Source: a virus. Taken from it: 34,024 bases of DNA. The stretch is taken from the IMG/VR virus record IMGVR_UViG_3300026518_000036, positions 1 through 34,024 of that record. The stretch is one strand, 5' to 3'. The notes under the pieces are model-generated. The model did not search any database. It saw nothing but the letters and a program-made list of their open reading frames with translations, and had not been told where the DNA came from. Positions 14,231 to 22,820 of the stretch are shown here, in pieces. The position numbers and the translations under genes were made by a program. Each line of letters starts with the position of its first letter. The first letter of the stretch is position 1.

Positions 14231-14644
14231 TTACCTTTGCTTATAAGTTACCAAAAAAGTCGCGAAGTTCCTATAAAGGAACGGTTCATCCGTCTGATCA
14301 AAAACATCACTTTCATTTTGTAATGAAATGCCTTCGATGTCAACGAAATCTTGTGGACTGTCACTGCCATATGAAACGCGACCTGAATAGCCGTCTAGCG
14401 TTTCCTCAAGCTCTGCCCTAAGTTCTTTTGCCGATAAATAGTCATTGGAATAGCAATCAACCTGAATAGTCGCCTGGGCAATTCCGCTAGGATTATTAAT
14501 CGAACGAAATCTATCAGAATCTACTGTCTGATAAATAATAAAATCCCCTTGCACGTTCTGCGGTGCTTTCATCGCATAAACTTTACCACTCGCAAGAGCT
14601 GCGATTAGTGTATAAAATCCACGCTCAACAATTTTTAAAGCCAT
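14231..14644 (-). CDS. Tail completion / terminator protein (DUF3168-like)
   Basis: 137 aa. Central VQVDCYSNDYLSAKELRAELEETLDGY region fits the DUF3168 tail-terminator family (lambda gpU class position). Such proteins cap the tail tube and join it to the connector. Sits between the gp10-like protein and the tube protein, as expected. Confidence 0.75.
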   Translation of the reverse strand: MALKIVERGFYTLIAALASGKVYAMKAPQNVQGDFIIYQTVDSDRFRSINNPSGIAQATIQVDCYSNDYLSAKELRAELEETLDGYSGRVSYGSDSPQDFVDIEGISLQNESDVFDQTDEPFLYRNFATFLVTYKQR

Positions 14645-14648
14645 GCAA

Positions 14649-15077
14649 TTACCTATTCAGTTTATCTAACTCTTTATTAATACCGACTTTCAGACGTTCG
14701 CTTAATTTCTTAACCATAGCGCCCTCGGCACGTCTAAACGCCTTTCCGAAAAACGGTCTAGCTGGTTGATAGCGTGTGCCAAGCTCATAAAACAGCGACC
14801 AAAACGCATTACCAGTATCAACCCTAGCGGCCTTTTCACCACGTGCAACACGTCTTAAACGCTTTACTTTCAGCTCTTTCCACAATGGTTTGTAACCGTA
14901 TTTCTTCTGTACTGTAGAGCGCTCTTTACCCCTTGGTGCTGATCGTTTAATCTCTTTACGACCTTCACGGACTGCGCTAGTAACAGCGGCTTGTAAAACA
15001 CGTCTTTCAACATTCTTTGGAAGCTGCGTTAATGTTTTGTTAAGCTCTTCAAAGCCACCTAGTCTAATATCAATCAT
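14649..15077 (-). CDS. HK97 gp10-like tail-completion protein
   Basis: 142 aa, very basic. LNKTLTQLPKNVERRVLQAAV near residues 12-32 is the familiar start of HK97 gp10-like proteins, and LGTRYQPARPFFGKAF near 98-113 is the typical ending block (xARPFxxPA). Probably the neck component that follows the head-tail adaptor. Overlaps the previous stop by four bases. Confidence 0.85.
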   Translation of the reverse strand: MIDIRLGGFEELNKTLTQLPKNVERRVLQAAVTSAVREGRKEIKRSAPRGKERSTVQKKYGYKPLWKELKVKRLRRVARGEKAARVDTGNAFWSLFYELGTRYQPARPFFGKAFRRAEGAMVKKLSERLKVGINKELDKLNR

Positions 15078-15394
15078 TCAGCCCCCAAGCATTCACAATG
15101 AAGCCACATATATCCTTCACGCCTTGCAGATCGATCCAGATAAACAATATTATAATCCTGACCATCAATCTGCACACGCCATTTAACATTCACATCAGAA
15201 CGATATCGGATTTGGACGCGGATCTGTTCTTCTGCGTTCACTCGACCAGCTTCAAAAGCTTCCGTTCCTTTTCTGGAAACAACACGCCCCCAAACAGTCG
15301 CAACAGTTGAATAATCCTGTGTCAATGAACCGTATTCATTAACCTCTGTAAGTTCCTGCAATGTAATACGCTCGTCTAGCTTTCCAATTTGCAC
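15074..15394 (-). CDS. Head-tail adaptor (SPP1 gp16 / HK97 gp9-like)
   Basis: 106 aa beginning IGKLDERITLQELTEV, then VWGRVVSRKGTEAFEAG, the standard head-tail joining family pattern. Forms the ring between connector and tail terminator. GTG start; its first 19 bases overlap the 3' end of the glycosyltransferase-like gene, showing that gene sits inside the operon. Confidence 0.85.
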   Translation of the reverse strand: MQIGKLDERITLQELTEVNEYGSLTQDYSTVATVWGRVVSRKGTEAFEAGRVNAEEQIRVQIRYRSDVNVKWRVQIDGQDYNIVYLDRSARREGYMWLHCECLGAE

Positions 15395-16143
15395 TTAACT
15401 CGCTCCCAAAAATAACCGCTTGCGATTTCGTCTGGTGAATACTGGCAATGCGCCAATTTAACAGCCCAATCACGCCTGTCTGGTCTAATTATATCAAAGC
15501 AATCATGACTTGTCACCTGATAAGCCATAGAGCCTCGATCAAAACTAAGGTTCGGTATGCCGTTAATAACGGAATCCACGCCCGTGTTGGAATTATAAGC
15601 AACAGTCAGGAATGCATTGTCTAAAACGCTATCTAAGCCACCACCAATTTTTGGTATATTCGGATTAAAATTCGCTCTCTGCGTGTGTGGATGTGTTCTG
15701 AAAAACACATCTTTACCATGCACTCGATAAAGTTCTTTTGCTGTCCGCTCGTAAAAATCCGTTAAATTCTTACCTCGCAATGACATATCACCCATCACTT
15801 GGCCCATAATAACGATATAATCACCGCCTTTTTTCCATGGTTTCAGTTCGAAATTATCGAAAAATCTGTTTTTATCTGGATTATCTGGCAAGCAAAAATC
15901 TGCGCGTCCGTTTAAGCCATTCCAGCCTATCGATGTCCATTCAAAGCGGTCACCAAGATACCCGCGCTCAAAAACAAGCACGTTGTGACCTTTAGATTTA
16001 TATTCTTCACCCTTGCGCCACCCCCAGCATATAACATTCTTGTTTCTTGGACTGTTAGTAACTTCAAAATCAACGCCATGCGCCTTTAAGCCATCAAATA
16101 GCCCGAACTTCTCCAATAAATCACCAGCAACAACACTAATCAT
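15376..16143 (-). CDS. Glycosyltransferase-like accessory protein
   Basis: 255 aa, not a head or tail protein. FFRTHPHTQ near residue 145, then AYNSNTGVDSVINGIPNLSFDRGSMA near 180-205, resemble the C-terminal donor-binding half of capsule/LPS-type glycosyltransferases (Kdo-transferase-like), where a Ser/Asn turn and an FDxxS loop hold the nucleotide sugar. The ending WAVKLAHCQYSPDEIASGYFW recurs in phage-encoded copies I recall. It starts in an ATGA overlap with the next accessory gene. Role could be glycan decoration of virion or host surface; no substrate can be read. Confidence 0.6.
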   Translation of the reverse strand: MISVVAGDLLEKFGLFDGLKAHGVDFEVTNSPRNKNVICWGWRKGEEYKSKGHNVLVFERGYLGDRFEWTSIGWNGLNGRADFCLPDNPDKNRFFDNFELKPWKKGGDYIVIMGQVMGDMSLRGKNLTDFYERTAKELYRVHGKDVFFRTHPHTQRANFNPNIPKIGGGLDSVLDNAFLTVAYNSNTGVDSVINGIPNLSFDRGSMAYQVTSHDCFDIIRPDRRDWAVKLAHCQYSPDEIASGYFWERVKCKLES

Positions 16144-16721
16144 AGAACATCCCTTAAATCTGCCTTTTCAAAGCATTCCAAGCGCGTTTTTCGTGTGCAA
16201 TTCACAATCTTAGTCTGAATTAATGGAGCAGCACGATTGAAATTCTCAATCCAACGCTTAAAATTAGATCCACGCTGTAAACCGCCTTTATGATCCCCGA
16301 ACCAATGCGATTTATGATCAAATCCCATGTCATAACCAAGCAAAATTATCTCGTCAAACCCCATTAAATCGGCCATATTCAGAACCTGAAACCCACTATT
16401 GCCACCTGTGGCAATAACGCCATCTTCAACTGACCAGTCAAGCCTTGGTTTATAATCGATCACATTAACGCCATATTTCGCATGAGTTTCTGGTGATAAA
16501 CTCCACAATTCCCCCTTAAAGCTATACTTAACATCGTTAAAATGAAGATCCCACCAAGGCGTGTCGCAGGAATATAGATAATCAGCCCATGGCGCAAGCT
16601 TATAACCATCGCTAACGATAAAAACAGTCGCTTTTCCCTTGCAATAATCAACATCCTCTTGCGTTAGGCTCTCACCCGATGCAATGCAGACCGCTTTATT
16701 CAATGAGGCTTTCAAGTTCAA
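16140..16721 (-). CDS. DUF115/Maf-like sugar-related accessory protein
   Basis: 193 aa. AVCIASGESLTQEDVDY near 10-26 is a glycine/serine turn of a Rossmann-like fold, and TGGNSGFQVLNMADLMGFDEIILLGYDMG (about 105-133) followed by HWFGDHKGG is the pattern of phage proteins related to DUF115 (Maf-type glycosyltransferases, MptE-like). Starts with TTG after GGGGAG, and overlaps the upstream gene by 26 nt. Paired with the neighbouring glycosyltransferase-like gene, it forms a two-gene accessory pair between the connector genes. Confidence 0.6.
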   Translation of the reverse strand: MNLKASLNKAVCIASGESLTQEDVDYCKGKATVFIVSDGYKLAPWADYLYSCDTPWWDLHFNDVKYSFKGELWSLSPETHAKYGVNVIDYKPRLDWSVEDGVIATGGNSGFQVLNMADLMGFDEIILLGYDMGFDHKSHWFGDHKGGLQRGSNFKRWIENFNRAAPLIQTKIVNCTRKTRLECFEKADLRDVL

Positions 16722-17043
16722 AACTCCCCTTGGCGATTACATACTTCTTAGAAGATTCCGTGATTGTTAGCTGGAAACCATAAAACCCAGCCTGATCAAG
16801 TTCAGAAGTATCAATCTCAACCTGTCTTACGTTTCCAGTCGTGCTTGGATATTCCTGTGAGATAACCGATGTGGTAACGCCATAATATGCAACGTCAAAC
16901 GATACAACGCCATCAAAATCAGACGCATCGCCACCGCTTCCAAACTTGTGGAAATCTAAACGGATAACATCTTCATATGTTGCCTTGAATTTCTCAACAT
17001 AATTAAGATTGCTGTCAGTCACCTTAAATTTTTTAACAATCAT
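16696..17043 (-). CDS. Hypothetical structural-region protein, 115 aa
   Basis: Beta-rich protein with an N-terminal KKFKVTDSNLNY and a strand pattern ending KKYVIAKGSFELE. It looks like a small Ig-like or baseplate-type beta domain. It overlaps the gp6-like connector by four bases and the accessory gene by 26. Likely a virion decoration or connector accessory; no family recognised with certainty. Confidence 0.6.
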   Translation of the reverse strand: MIVKKFKVTDSNLNYVEKFKATYEDVIRLDFHKFGSGGDASDFDGVVSFDVAYYGVTTSVISQEYPSTTGNVRQVEIDTSELDQAGFYGFQLTITESSKKYVIAKGSFELESLIE

Positions 17044-17339
17044 ATTCCGATATCCACTCTATAAGGGTATAACAAACTTGAAACTGCGCGGTTTTCGTTT
17101 AGCTCTTTTTCACTCGCTGCTTCTCGGTTCTCGTAAAGGTCAGAAACAATCAGCAGAATAGCAGAAATGATAGGTGCAGGCGTTGTGACAGGGCTATCCA
17201 AAGAGCCGGGAATGGTTCTGTTCAAGAAATTCTCAACAGATCCCTCGGCAGCGTCAATATAGGTCTGGATAAGGTTATCCTCTTCGCTTTGGTCTACCCT
17301 TAGATGTGATTTTGCCTGACTTAGACTTACGATCGACAT
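17040..17339 (-). CDS. Head-tail connector, HK97 gp6-like
   Basis: 99 aa. Starts VSLSQAKSHLRVD-x-SEEDNLIQTYIDAAE, the signature of gp6-like connector proteins, and continues with the helix containing SAILLIVSDLYENREA. Twelve or thirteen copies would form a ring under the portal. GAGGTG lies eight nt before the ATG. Confidence 0.9.
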   Translation of the reverse strand: MSIVSLSQAKSHLRVDQSEEDNLIQTYIDAAEGSVENFLNRTIPGSLDSPVTTPAPIISAILLIVSDLYENREAASEKELNENRAVSSLLYPYRVDIGI

Positions 17340-17490
17340 TTTGCTTCACCTCTTTTTTATCTTCAACGATTTCCGCAACACCAGCAGAAATATATTTTTC
17401 AGCCGTTTTCTTGTCTGTTTCAACTTCTTTTGTGACGTAAACATTTCCGAAAACTGGGCTTGTAAATTCTTTAATAAACTTGATTTTCAC
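17275..17490 (-). CDS. Small basic structural-region protein, 71 aa
   Basis: GTG start with AAGGAC upstream. The N-terminal half has a beta/alpha pattern (FGNVYVTKEVETDKKTAEKYISAG) like the small FluMu- or gpFI-type head proteins found between capsid and connector. The C-terminal 20 residues are very basic and overlap the start of the connector gene by 65 nt in another frame. Expressed downstream of the capsid terminator. Confidence 0.6.
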   Translation of the reverse strand: MKIKFIKEFTSPVFGNVYVTKEVETDKKTAEKYISAGVAEIVEDKKEVKQNVDRKSKSGKITSKGRPKRRG

Positions 17491-17504
17491 AGATAAGTCC
17501 TTTC

Positions 17505-17540
17505 AAAAAAATAGCATAGGGGCAGATAAACCGCCCCTAT
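17505..17540 (-). terminator. Intrinsic terminator directly after the capsid gene
   Basis: Minus strand: ATAGGGGC (17540-17533) and GCCCCTAT (17523-17516) with a nine-nt loop, followed after a short step by seven T (17511-17505). It lies inside the late operon, so it is probably a partial terminator that keeps capsid mRNA high and tail mRNA lower. Confidence 0.8.
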
Positions 17541-17557
17541 ACCATCAGGGGTTGACC

Positions 17558-18745
17558 TTAGACAGTCAAGTCACCAGCTTGAACTGATGCTGGGCGTAAA
17601 GATGCCAACGCGCCACGGTTTTCCGCGCGTACTGTTAGCAAGTTTTTCTCTACATCATCTTCGTTTTGGTTGAAGATTTCAACAGTCGTACCTTGGCGGT
17701 TAAATACCATGTACGCAATGTCGAATGCACCAACAATCGCTTTACCGGCTGTCACGTTGTTAGACAACACAACAGGCAAGCCCCACAATTGAGGACCCAT
17801 AATGCCAGCAGGATTACCAACGATATAACGATCGTCGGCAGAACCAACTTTCAAGCGTTCGATTGCATGCCAGTCAGCAGGGTTCATCATGATTGCAGTC
17901 GCTGCATAGTCAGCCAAAGCAACTTTTTCAATCATACGGTTCAAGCTATCCAAGGCATTTTCACCAGTTGTCGCACTAAACGCAGTGTGATTTCCTGATG
18001 TTAAAATACCAGAGATGTTTTGGCCTGTACCGTTACCCTTAATGATCTGCTCATCATAGCGCAATTCAACACCATAACGCATACGCGCGTCAATGTATGA
18101 CGCAAGCATAGGAGCATCATCAAGAACCTGTTTAGACACCTTGATTGTGTGAGCGATTGTAGCAATCGGAGTTGTCACGCTCTCAAATGTCAATACAGAT
18201 TCAGGCTTTTGTGCGCCCTCGGCTGTTTCAGCTGCGTTATTAGTGAATAGCAATTCACGCGCATATGTAACAGCGTTTGAAGATGTAACACCGCTTGGCA
18301 ATACGTCACGCACACGCAAGGCGCGGAATGCACCCGGCACGATGCCGTTCATGCGATCTTCTGGGACAAGCGTATCGCTATTTACAGGCGGAGAACCCTC
18401 TTGACCTGTAATTGTGTTAGCTTGAACGCGCATTTTAGTTAGGTCGCCAGCTGCGAACTGTTTAAATGCATCAGATTTAATCACAGATTGACCAAGTGTT
18501 TCAGGGGCAGCTTTACCAGCCATCACATCAGCACCTAGTTTTTGCTCCATGTCAATAATTGACGCAGAGATTTTAGACAGTTTTTCAGCAGATGCATCAG
18601 CTTTTTGCAAAGCTTCAACTGCGTCATTACCTGTTTTTTCGACAGCATCTTTAAGATGTGCCATTGTTTTTTGGTTTTCAACCGCCGCTGCATCAACGGA
18701 CGCTTGAATTTGTTCTACAAGAACAACTGGATCTTTTTCAGACAT
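17558..18745 (-). CDS. Major capsid protein, HK97 fold
   Basis: 395 aa. Residues 1-100 are helical and charged (SEKDPVVLVEQIQASVDAA), the delta/scaffold domain removed by the prohead protease; the rest has the HK97 capsid pattern: RVRDVLPSGVTSSNAVTY near 143-160, ETAEGAQKPESVLTFESVT near 173-191, and a C-terminal A-domain (WGLPVVLSNNV). Size and N-terminal extension match a capsid that carries its own scaffold. GAGGAGA precedes the ATG. Confidence 0.95.
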   Translation of the reverse strand: MSEKDPVVLVEQIQASVDAAAVENQKTMAHLKDAVEKTGNDAVEALQKADASAEKLSKISASIIDMEQKLGADVMAGKAAPETLGQSVIKSDAFKQFAAGDLTKMRVQANTITGQEGSPPVNSDTLVPEDRMNGIVPGAFRALRVRDVLPSGVTSSNAVTYARELLFTNNAAETAEGAQKPESVLTFESVTTPIATIAHTIKVSKQVLDDAPMLASYIDARMRYGVELRYDEQIIKGNGTGQNISGILTSGNHTAFSATTGENALDSLNRMIEKVALADYAATAIMMNPADWHAIERLKVGSADDRYIVGNPAGIMGPQLWGLPVVLSNNVTAGKAIVGAFDIAYMVFNRQGTTVEIFNQNEDDVEKNLLTVRAENRGALASLRPASVQAGDLTV

Positions 18746-18759
18746 ATAAGTCTCCTCTT

Positions 18760-19554
18760 TTAAGATCGTTTAAGCTTGTCATTCAAAGCACTCAATGCCT
18801 TAAACAACTCTTCGTTTACAGCGCTCGGCGTGTCATCAGCAGCGCTCGGCGTACTGGTTAAATCTTTAATTAATTCTCTGCGCTCTGAACGGCTCATTCC
18901 AGAGCGGGCAAGCGCAATATCAACCTTTTTCAGGCTGGAATTGTTCACATTGTCCTGATCTTCTTCAAGGCCGTCATTGCCCATTAGACCAGAGACAAAA
19001 CCTAGATCAACCGCTTCTTTACCGCTAATCCAAGTTTCTTTATCCATCATCTTAGCAACTTTTTTCTCGTCAATGCCTGTTTTTTCTGCATACAGCGATT
19101 TCATGCTTTCATCGAATTTCCCAAGAACATCAGAAGATTCTTGCATGTCGTGACGGTTACCCATGCAAACGCACCAAGCGTTATGGATCATCAAGAAACC
19201 CTCTTTAGCGATCTCGACATCATCGCTTGCCATGGCAATCACAGAAGCAGCACTAGCAGCCAAACCGACAACGCGGATTTTAACATTACCCTCATAATCT
19301 TTTAACAGCGTATGAATTGATAAACCCTCGAAAAAGTCACCGCCTGGTGAATTGATATTTACAACTACATCCTCGCCCTTGGCGTTTCGTAAAACACTAG
19401 AAACAAGCTTTGCTGTCATGCCTAGCCCCGTCCAAGGATCAACGCCGATCTGATCGTAAATATTGATCGTGTTTTTATCATCGTCAGCCTTAGCCACAAT
19501 TTCAGGCTTCCAAAGTTCCAATGCTTTTACATTTAGATCGTAAGATAAATTCAT
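18760..19554 (-). CDS. ClpP-like prohead protease
   Basis: 264 aa, serine protease of the ClpP class that trims capsid scaffolds. Motifs: NSPGGD near residues 68-73, GLAASAASVIAMA with the likely nucleophile Ser101, and LMIHNAWC with catalytic His124; the GKEAVDLGFV motif follows near 169-178. The C-terminal 60 residues are charged and probably act as scaffold or capsid-binding tail. The duplicated TPSAADDTPSA linker is low complexity. Lies between portal and capsid, the standard order. Confidence 0.93.
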   Translation of the reverse strand: MNLSYDLNVKALELWKPEIVAKADDDKNTINIYDQIGVDPWTGLGMTAKLVSSVLRNAKGEDVVVNINSPGGDFFEGLSIHTLLKDYEGNVKIRVVGLAASAASVIAMASDDVEIAKEGFLMIHNAWCVCMGNRHDMQESSDVLGKFDESMKSLYAEKTGIDEKKVAKMMDKETWISGKEAVDLGFVSGLMGNDGLEEDQDNVNNSSLKKVDIALARSGMSRSERRELIKDLTSTPSAADDTPSAVNEELFKALSALNDKLKRS

Positions 19555-19556
19555 AT

Positions 19557-20768
19557 TTAAACCTCTTTCTGGTCGCTTCTTAATCCCGATTTAAGTGGCA
19601 ACATCTGCTGCTGCATAAATAATTCATCACCGCCATCTTTAGGCTGCATGCCCTCTGTTTCTCTAAACTCGTTAGGTGTAATCAATCCACCTTGTACGCC
19701 TTCTTTACCTGTCTTGATGCGCTCGGCAATATCAGGGCGCAACAAGGCGTTAAAATCAAACTCAATGTCATATTCTAACTGATCTTCAACGCTTAGTAAA
19801 TTCGCTTTCATGCTGGCTTCTAAACGCTCAAGCAACGGGCGCAAATTCAGCTTATAGAAACCCTGCACAATCTGCTCTACACCGCTTCCCCATGTCGTGC
19901 TTGCTGTGGAATCATTAACCAAAACGCTAGGAACGCCAAAGAAGCGGCAGATATCCTCAATCTGGAAACGTCTGGAGGCAAGCAGTTCAATATCCTGCGG
20001 TGACAGCGAAATCTGTTGATACTTCATGCCAGCTTCTAAAACGAATAAGCGATTTGAATTACCCTCGCTCATTTCAGAGAAATTTGCCTTTACCTGCTTG
20101 CGCTGTTCAGCAGAGATCACCTCGTCAATCGTTAAAACGCCAGAGGGCTTACCGCCATTGTTATAAATCTTCGTTGTCGTCTTTTCAGCAGCGGACGCAA
20201 TGCCGAGGCTGGTTCGGGCATATTCCAAGGTGGAAAGGCCAATAATACCATTGCCGAACTGCTTATTATGCCAAATGTTATCTGATGCATAGACGTTAAC
20301 ATTCTTTCCGTCCGAATATTCATAAACAACTGCGCCACCAGATAACAAGGTAACATCCATCTGTTGAGACATTAGCGGAATAAGCGATGTAATCTCGCCA
20401 ACACCATTTCTTTGAATACGTGAATAGGAATTACCAAGCAACACATACTGATAAACAAGCGTTTCAAAAAATTCTTGGCGTGTCTGCCATCGGTTTACCT
20501 TACGGTCAAAAAGCTTGCTCAAATAGTGGTCAGGATCTTTCGCCCGAACGCCAGTCTTGCGGTCAATTTTATACACATTAACAGGCAAGCTTCCAACGCT
20601 TTCAGCCATTAACTTAGTGCAAGCCCAGACTGCGGACAACTGCATAGCGGTATCCATAGTAACAGGCACAGCGGATTCCGTTCCAACAGATGGCGAACCA
20701 TCCTGAATACCCTCTTGCCTGTTTCCTGCGCCTGTAAAGAAGGTCGCTAAATGTTTGATCAATCCCAT
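19557..20768 (-). CDS. Portal protein, HK97 family
   Basis: 403 aa. VWACTKLMAESVGSLPVNVYK near 48-68, PDHYLSKLFDRKVNRWQT near 79-96 and WHNKQFGNGIIGLSTLEYAR near 165-184 are strong HK97 portal signatures, and the C-terminal MQPKDGGDELF is the usual crown. Twelve copies form the DNA gate. It has its own promoter upstream (20802-20830). No strong Shine-Dalgarno precedes the ATG, so initiation may depend on the A-rich leader. Confidence 0.93.
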   Translation of the reverse strand: MGLIKHLATFFTGAGNRQEGIQDGSPSVGTESAVPVTMDTAMQLSAVWACTKLMAESVGSLPVNVYKIDRKTGVRAKDPDHYLSKLFDRKVNRWQTRQEFFETLVYQYVLLGNSYSRIQRNGVGEITSLIPLMSQQMDVTLLSGGAVVYEYSDGKNVNVYASDNIWHNKQFGNGIIGLSTLEYARTSLGIASAAEKTTTKIYNNGGKPSGVLTIDEVISAEQRKQVKANFSEMSEGNSNRLFVLEAGMKYQQISLSPQDIELLASRRFQIEDICRFFGVPSVLVNDSTASTTWGSGVEQIVQGFYKLNLRPLLERLEASMKANLLSVEDQLEYDIEFDFNALLRPDIAERIKTGKEGVQGGLITPNEFRETEGMQPKDGGDELFMQQQMLPLKSGLRSDQKEV

Positions 20769-20801
20769 TTAAAAGCCTATGTATTTTTTTACACAACTAT
20801 C

Positions 20802-20830
20802 ATTATATAACTAAAATTAGCATAGTTCAA
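20802..20830 (-). promoter_or_regulatory. Late promoter upstream of portal
   Basis: TTGAAC (20830-20825), 17-bp spacer, perfect TATAAT (20807-20802). TATGCTAA (20824-20817) and TTATATAATG (20810-20801) recur at the lysis promoter. Lies in the 69-nt gap between TerL and portal. Confidence 0.7.
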
Positions 20831-20837
20831 CGGCATA

Positions 20838-22355
20838 TTATACAATAATCGGATCGTTAATAAACGCATCAATGTCCATCTTTTCTTCGTGCTTACGCTC
20901 GGCAATACCGCAAGCCATAGCAAGAGCCTGAAACCCATCAATCCGCTTAGATGTCTTGGCCTTATCAAGCTTCCGATCCCCTGCTGGGTTCACAGTTACA
21001 ATCGCAGAGCCAGCGCACATATTCATGACTGGATTATTATCATGTTTCATCTTTCCGTTCAAAACAAGGCTTTCAACAGCATCAAGAGCAGGTGACATAT
21101 CCTTAAACCCCTGCCCCCAATCCACAAGCGGCAGGTCAATATCTAAACGCTCTAGCTCTTTCTTCATTACATCCATGCGATAGCGGTCATAGGCCACCGC
21201 CACAAGATTAGCCTCGTCATTAACAAAGCCCATCTCTGTAGCAACAAACTCATAGTCCACAGTTGCGCCAGGCGTTGTCTTTAAATGCCCCTGATTTACC
21301 CAAACATCATACGGCGATCTATCACGCTTCGCACGTTCATGGAGGCCATCGCTCGGAGTCCATAACTGCGGATAAACATACCAAGCGCCCTTATATAACC
21401 CAACGCAGACAAACGCCGTCAAATCCGTTCTCTTAGACAAATCAAGACCACCATAAACTTCTTCACAATCAGAAATAGGCGGTTTTCTATCAACGATACA
21501 GCTATCCCATGTAGACTTTGCCACAAAAGGATTGTGCTTAGAAACACGCTGATTTAAATATAAATTCCTGAAACTATTTTCAAAGCTTTTCATGCGGTGC
21601 GCATCATGCGCCATGTTTTTCATATCTTCATAGTTTCTAAAAACACCCAAGGCGGGGTTCGACTGATACCAGCCCTTTTCATCGAGTAAGTCTAAAGATT
21701 CATCAGCTTCATATAGGTGGCATATCTTCTGCGGATCTTCACCTGTCAAAGCGTCATCAATCCAAATGGATAGCAAGTCATTATCACTCGCCGCTTGTGT
21801 GGAAATAACTATTCTTAATGGTTCATCATGCGCCCCTTGCGAGGTCACAACCGCATCAATAAAATCATCCGATGGGCCAACAACCTGGCCAGTTTCATCC
21901 AAAATCAACAGTAACGGAGATCCACCCATATTGGTTTTACCGTCTTTAGCCAATGCCATATATTCAACATTCATAGGCAGGCCGAAAATCTGCTTTTTAC
22001 TCGGCACAACTCTGGTAAGTTTCTGCAATTCAGGATTTAAGTTAATCATTTTAGACATGGCCTTGAATACCAAGCCAGCATTTTCTTTTGACATCGCACC
22101 AGACGAAATCTGAGAATTAAGCTTCGCCTCTGGGCCTACAGTGTGCGCCATGCCTATGCATGCAATTATCGCCGTTTTTCCATTTTTCCTCCCCATTGAC
22201 AAAACACCAACGCGTGTTTTATGAGGATTATCATAAACATCTAAAATAAATTTTTTCTGGAAATCTAACAGCTTTATTGGCTTTCCAACCAGTGGCCCCT
22301 CAGGCACAAGGCAGAATTTCTCAATAAATGCAATGACGCGTTCACCCCTTGTCAT
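20838..22355 (-). CDS. terL: Terminase large subunit
   Basis: 505 aa, two-domain packaging motor. ATPase: Walker A GRKNGKT (55-61) and Walker B LLLILDE (148-154). Nuclease: GGLDLSKRTDLTA (302-314) with the first metal-binding Asp305, and later acidic residues (AYDRYRMD). Length and motifs match the HK97-type, cos-cutting large terminases. Follows TerS by 9 nt and precedes the portal promoter. Confidence 0.95.
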   Translation of the reverse strand: MTRGERVIAFIEKFCLVPEGPLVGKPIKLLDFQKKFILDVYDNPHKTRVGVLSMGRKNGKTAIIACIGMAHTVGPEAKLNSQISSGAMSKENAGLVFKAMSKMINLNPELQKLTRVVPSKKQIFGLPMNVEYMALAKDGKTNMGGSPLLLILDETGQVVGPSDDFIDAVVTSQGAHDEPLRIVISTQAASDNDLLSIWIDDALTGEDPQKICHLYEADESLDLLDEKGWYQSNPALGVFRNYEDMKNMAHDAHRMKSFENSFRNLYLNQRVSKHNPFVAKSTWDSCIVDRKPPISDCEEVYGGLDLSKRTDLTAFVCVGLYKGAWYVYPQLWTPSDGLHERAKRDRSPYDVWVNQGHLKTTPGATVDYEFVATEMGFVNDEANLVAVAYDRYRMDVMKKELERLDIDLPLVDWGQGFKDMSPALDAVESLVLNGKMKHDNNPVMNMCAGSAIVTVNPAGDRKLDKAKTSKRIDGFQALAMACGIAERKHEEKMDIDAFINDPIIV

Positions 22356-22364
22356 ATCACCGCC

Positions 22365-22820
22365 TTAGTTTGGTCGTGCAATAAGATCGTCAACATCATC
22401 AAGCTGTCCTGATAACGTGCCTTTTTTCTGCTTGGCAGCATCACGATTATCACCAGACTTCGCGCGCGCGTGTAAAGCCAATGAGCGGCGCAAAGAGAGA
22501 ATGTCACCAGTCAATGATTTCACCACTCGCATTCGTGGGTTCTCAACAGTCGTTCCATTTTGGCGTTCCGTGATATACCCCTCTTTGTTCAATGATTTCT
22601 GTTGTTCATTTAAATCGCAAATCGTACGGGCAAGAACGCAGACAATCTCAAGCTGGTGATTAGTCCATTCTGACTTTGCAAATTCTGCAATCACGTTGTC
22701 AAAATAGATTCTATATTTTTCTTCAAGCTCGATATGCTCTGGAGGTTCGATATTTGTGAAAGATGCCTGCGCTACTTTTACGCTTTCCGATATGCTGTCA
22801 GTTCTTTTTTTTCTGCTCAT
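22365..22820 (-). CDS. terS: Terminase small subunit, P27-like
   Basis: 151 aa with the P27-family layout: PPEHIELEEKYRIYFDNVIAEFAKSEWTNHQLEIVCVLA near 25-63, then a long helix and a basic C-terminal half. DNA-recognition partner of TerL. The 185-nt gene-free interval upstream is the likely packaging site. RBS GGGGAAA. Confidence 0.85.
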   Translation of the reverse strand: MSRKKRTDSISESVKVAQASFTNIEPPEHIELEEKYRIYFDNVIAEFAKSEWTNHQLEIVCVLARTICDLNEQQKSLNKEGYITERQNGTTVENPRMRVVKSLTGDILSLRRSLALHARAKSGDNRDAAKQKKGTLSGQLDDVDDLIARPN

